From JAXMBN01 sp046349875 (GTDB lineage: Bacteria > Planctomycetota > Planctomycetia > Pirellulales > Pirellulaceae), in NCBI GenBank assembly GCA_046349875.1, contig JAXMBN010000061.1:1-24723 (forward strand): a stretch of DNA of 24,723 bases, written 5' to 3'. Made by a program: the position numbers and the translations under genes. Positions 24,610-24,723 of the stretch are shown here, in pieces. Below the pieces are notes generated by a model that saw nothing but the letters and a program-made list of their open reading frames with translations, was not told the DNA's origin and ran no database searches. Position 1 is the first letter of the stretch. Every line of letters begins with the position of its first letter.

Positions 24610-24723
24610 GTGTCGACTTCATCTGCCATTCGTGCCCTTCAACCCACCAAACTTTGGAATGCCTTTGCCGATTTGAACGCTGTTCCGCGAGGCTCCAAAA
24701 AAGAAGAGAAGGTCAGTCAGTTT
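24610..24723 (+). CDS. pepD: Aminoacyl-histidine dipeptidase (PepD, M20-type), 3'-truncated by the window edge
   Basis: Only 38 residues are visible, starting with GTG at 24610. They contain LWNAFADLNAVPRGSKKEEKV, the N-terminal PepD segment (LW..F..L..IPR.SK.EE). A TAG at 24598 rules out an upstream start in this frame, and AGGA lies about 8 bases before the GTG. The enzyme is a cytosolic zinc dipeptidase that cleaves Xaa-His dipeptides. It follows bioF by 152 bases on the same strand, in which no terminator is clear. Confidence 0.82.
   Translation, partial: MSTSSAIRALQPTKLWNAFADLNAVPRGSKKEEKVSQF

Noticed and set aside
1..24723. CRISPR array, insertion sequence, integrase or attachment site
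   Set aside because: I saw no regularly spaced repeats, no transposase or recombinase frames, and no repeat flanking the tRNA-Gln gene that would mark an integration site.

Overview
The window looks like a chromosomal segment of a planctomycete, probably a Pirellulaceae-type member of the Pirellulales. The family content points there: a BBP7-type outer-membrane barrel, a planctomycete-type Ser/Thr kinase with a C-terminal membrane anchor, a Cys-rich secreted lipoprotein, a secreted multihaem cytochrome beside a PVC-type propeller dehydrogenase, ThuA-domain and sialate-O-acetylesterase-domain proteins, and many planctomycete-type hypothetical proteins. GC content is moderate. There are no insertion sequences, no integrase, no CRISPR array and no rRNA.

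Layout. 1-1560: the 3' end of an exopolysaccharide BY-kinase (Wzc/CpsD type) with a Gly/Tyr-repeat tail, closed by a clear intrinsic terminator. 1606-5496: a badly broken block with a Ser/Thr kinase (-), a divergent PPP-type phosphatase (+) and a BBP7 barrel protein (+). All three are recognisable end to end but interrupted by frame changes. 5555-9639: small conserved and hypothetical genes, a Cys-rich lipoprotein, tRNA-Gln(CUG) and a YaiI/DUF188 protein. 9650-20131: a PAS-AraC regulator (-) divergent from a same-strand run of an enolase-superfamily enzyme, a SASA esterase, an S9 peptidase, a ThuA protein, a pentahaem cytochrome c and a propeller dehydrogenase. This run reads as one catabolic or periplasmic oxidation cluster. 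20136-23011 (-): a CheY-like regulator, mutM and a SelA-like protein whose PLP lysine is replaced. 23274-24723 (+): bioF (two frame changes) and the start of pepD.

Function. Exported proteins dominate. The best-supported functional unit is 9650-20131. There, an AraC regulator with a ligand- or redox-sensing PAS domain faces the first gene. The last two genes overlap by 20 bases and pair a haem-rich electron acceptor with a sugar-dehydrogenase-like propeller. The kinase and phosphatase, divergent across about 110 bases, look like a reversible phosphorylation pair.

Frame breaks: I count about 12 net frame changes and two in-frame TGA codons in the 3 kb from 1606 to about 4600, against about four in the rest of the window. 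Catalytic motifs survive on both sides of each break, so base-call or assembly errors are at least as likely as real decay. I found no clear new defence or mobile system. The oddest items are the lysine-less SelA-like protein, the Gly/Tyr tail of the BY-kinase and the concentrated broken block.
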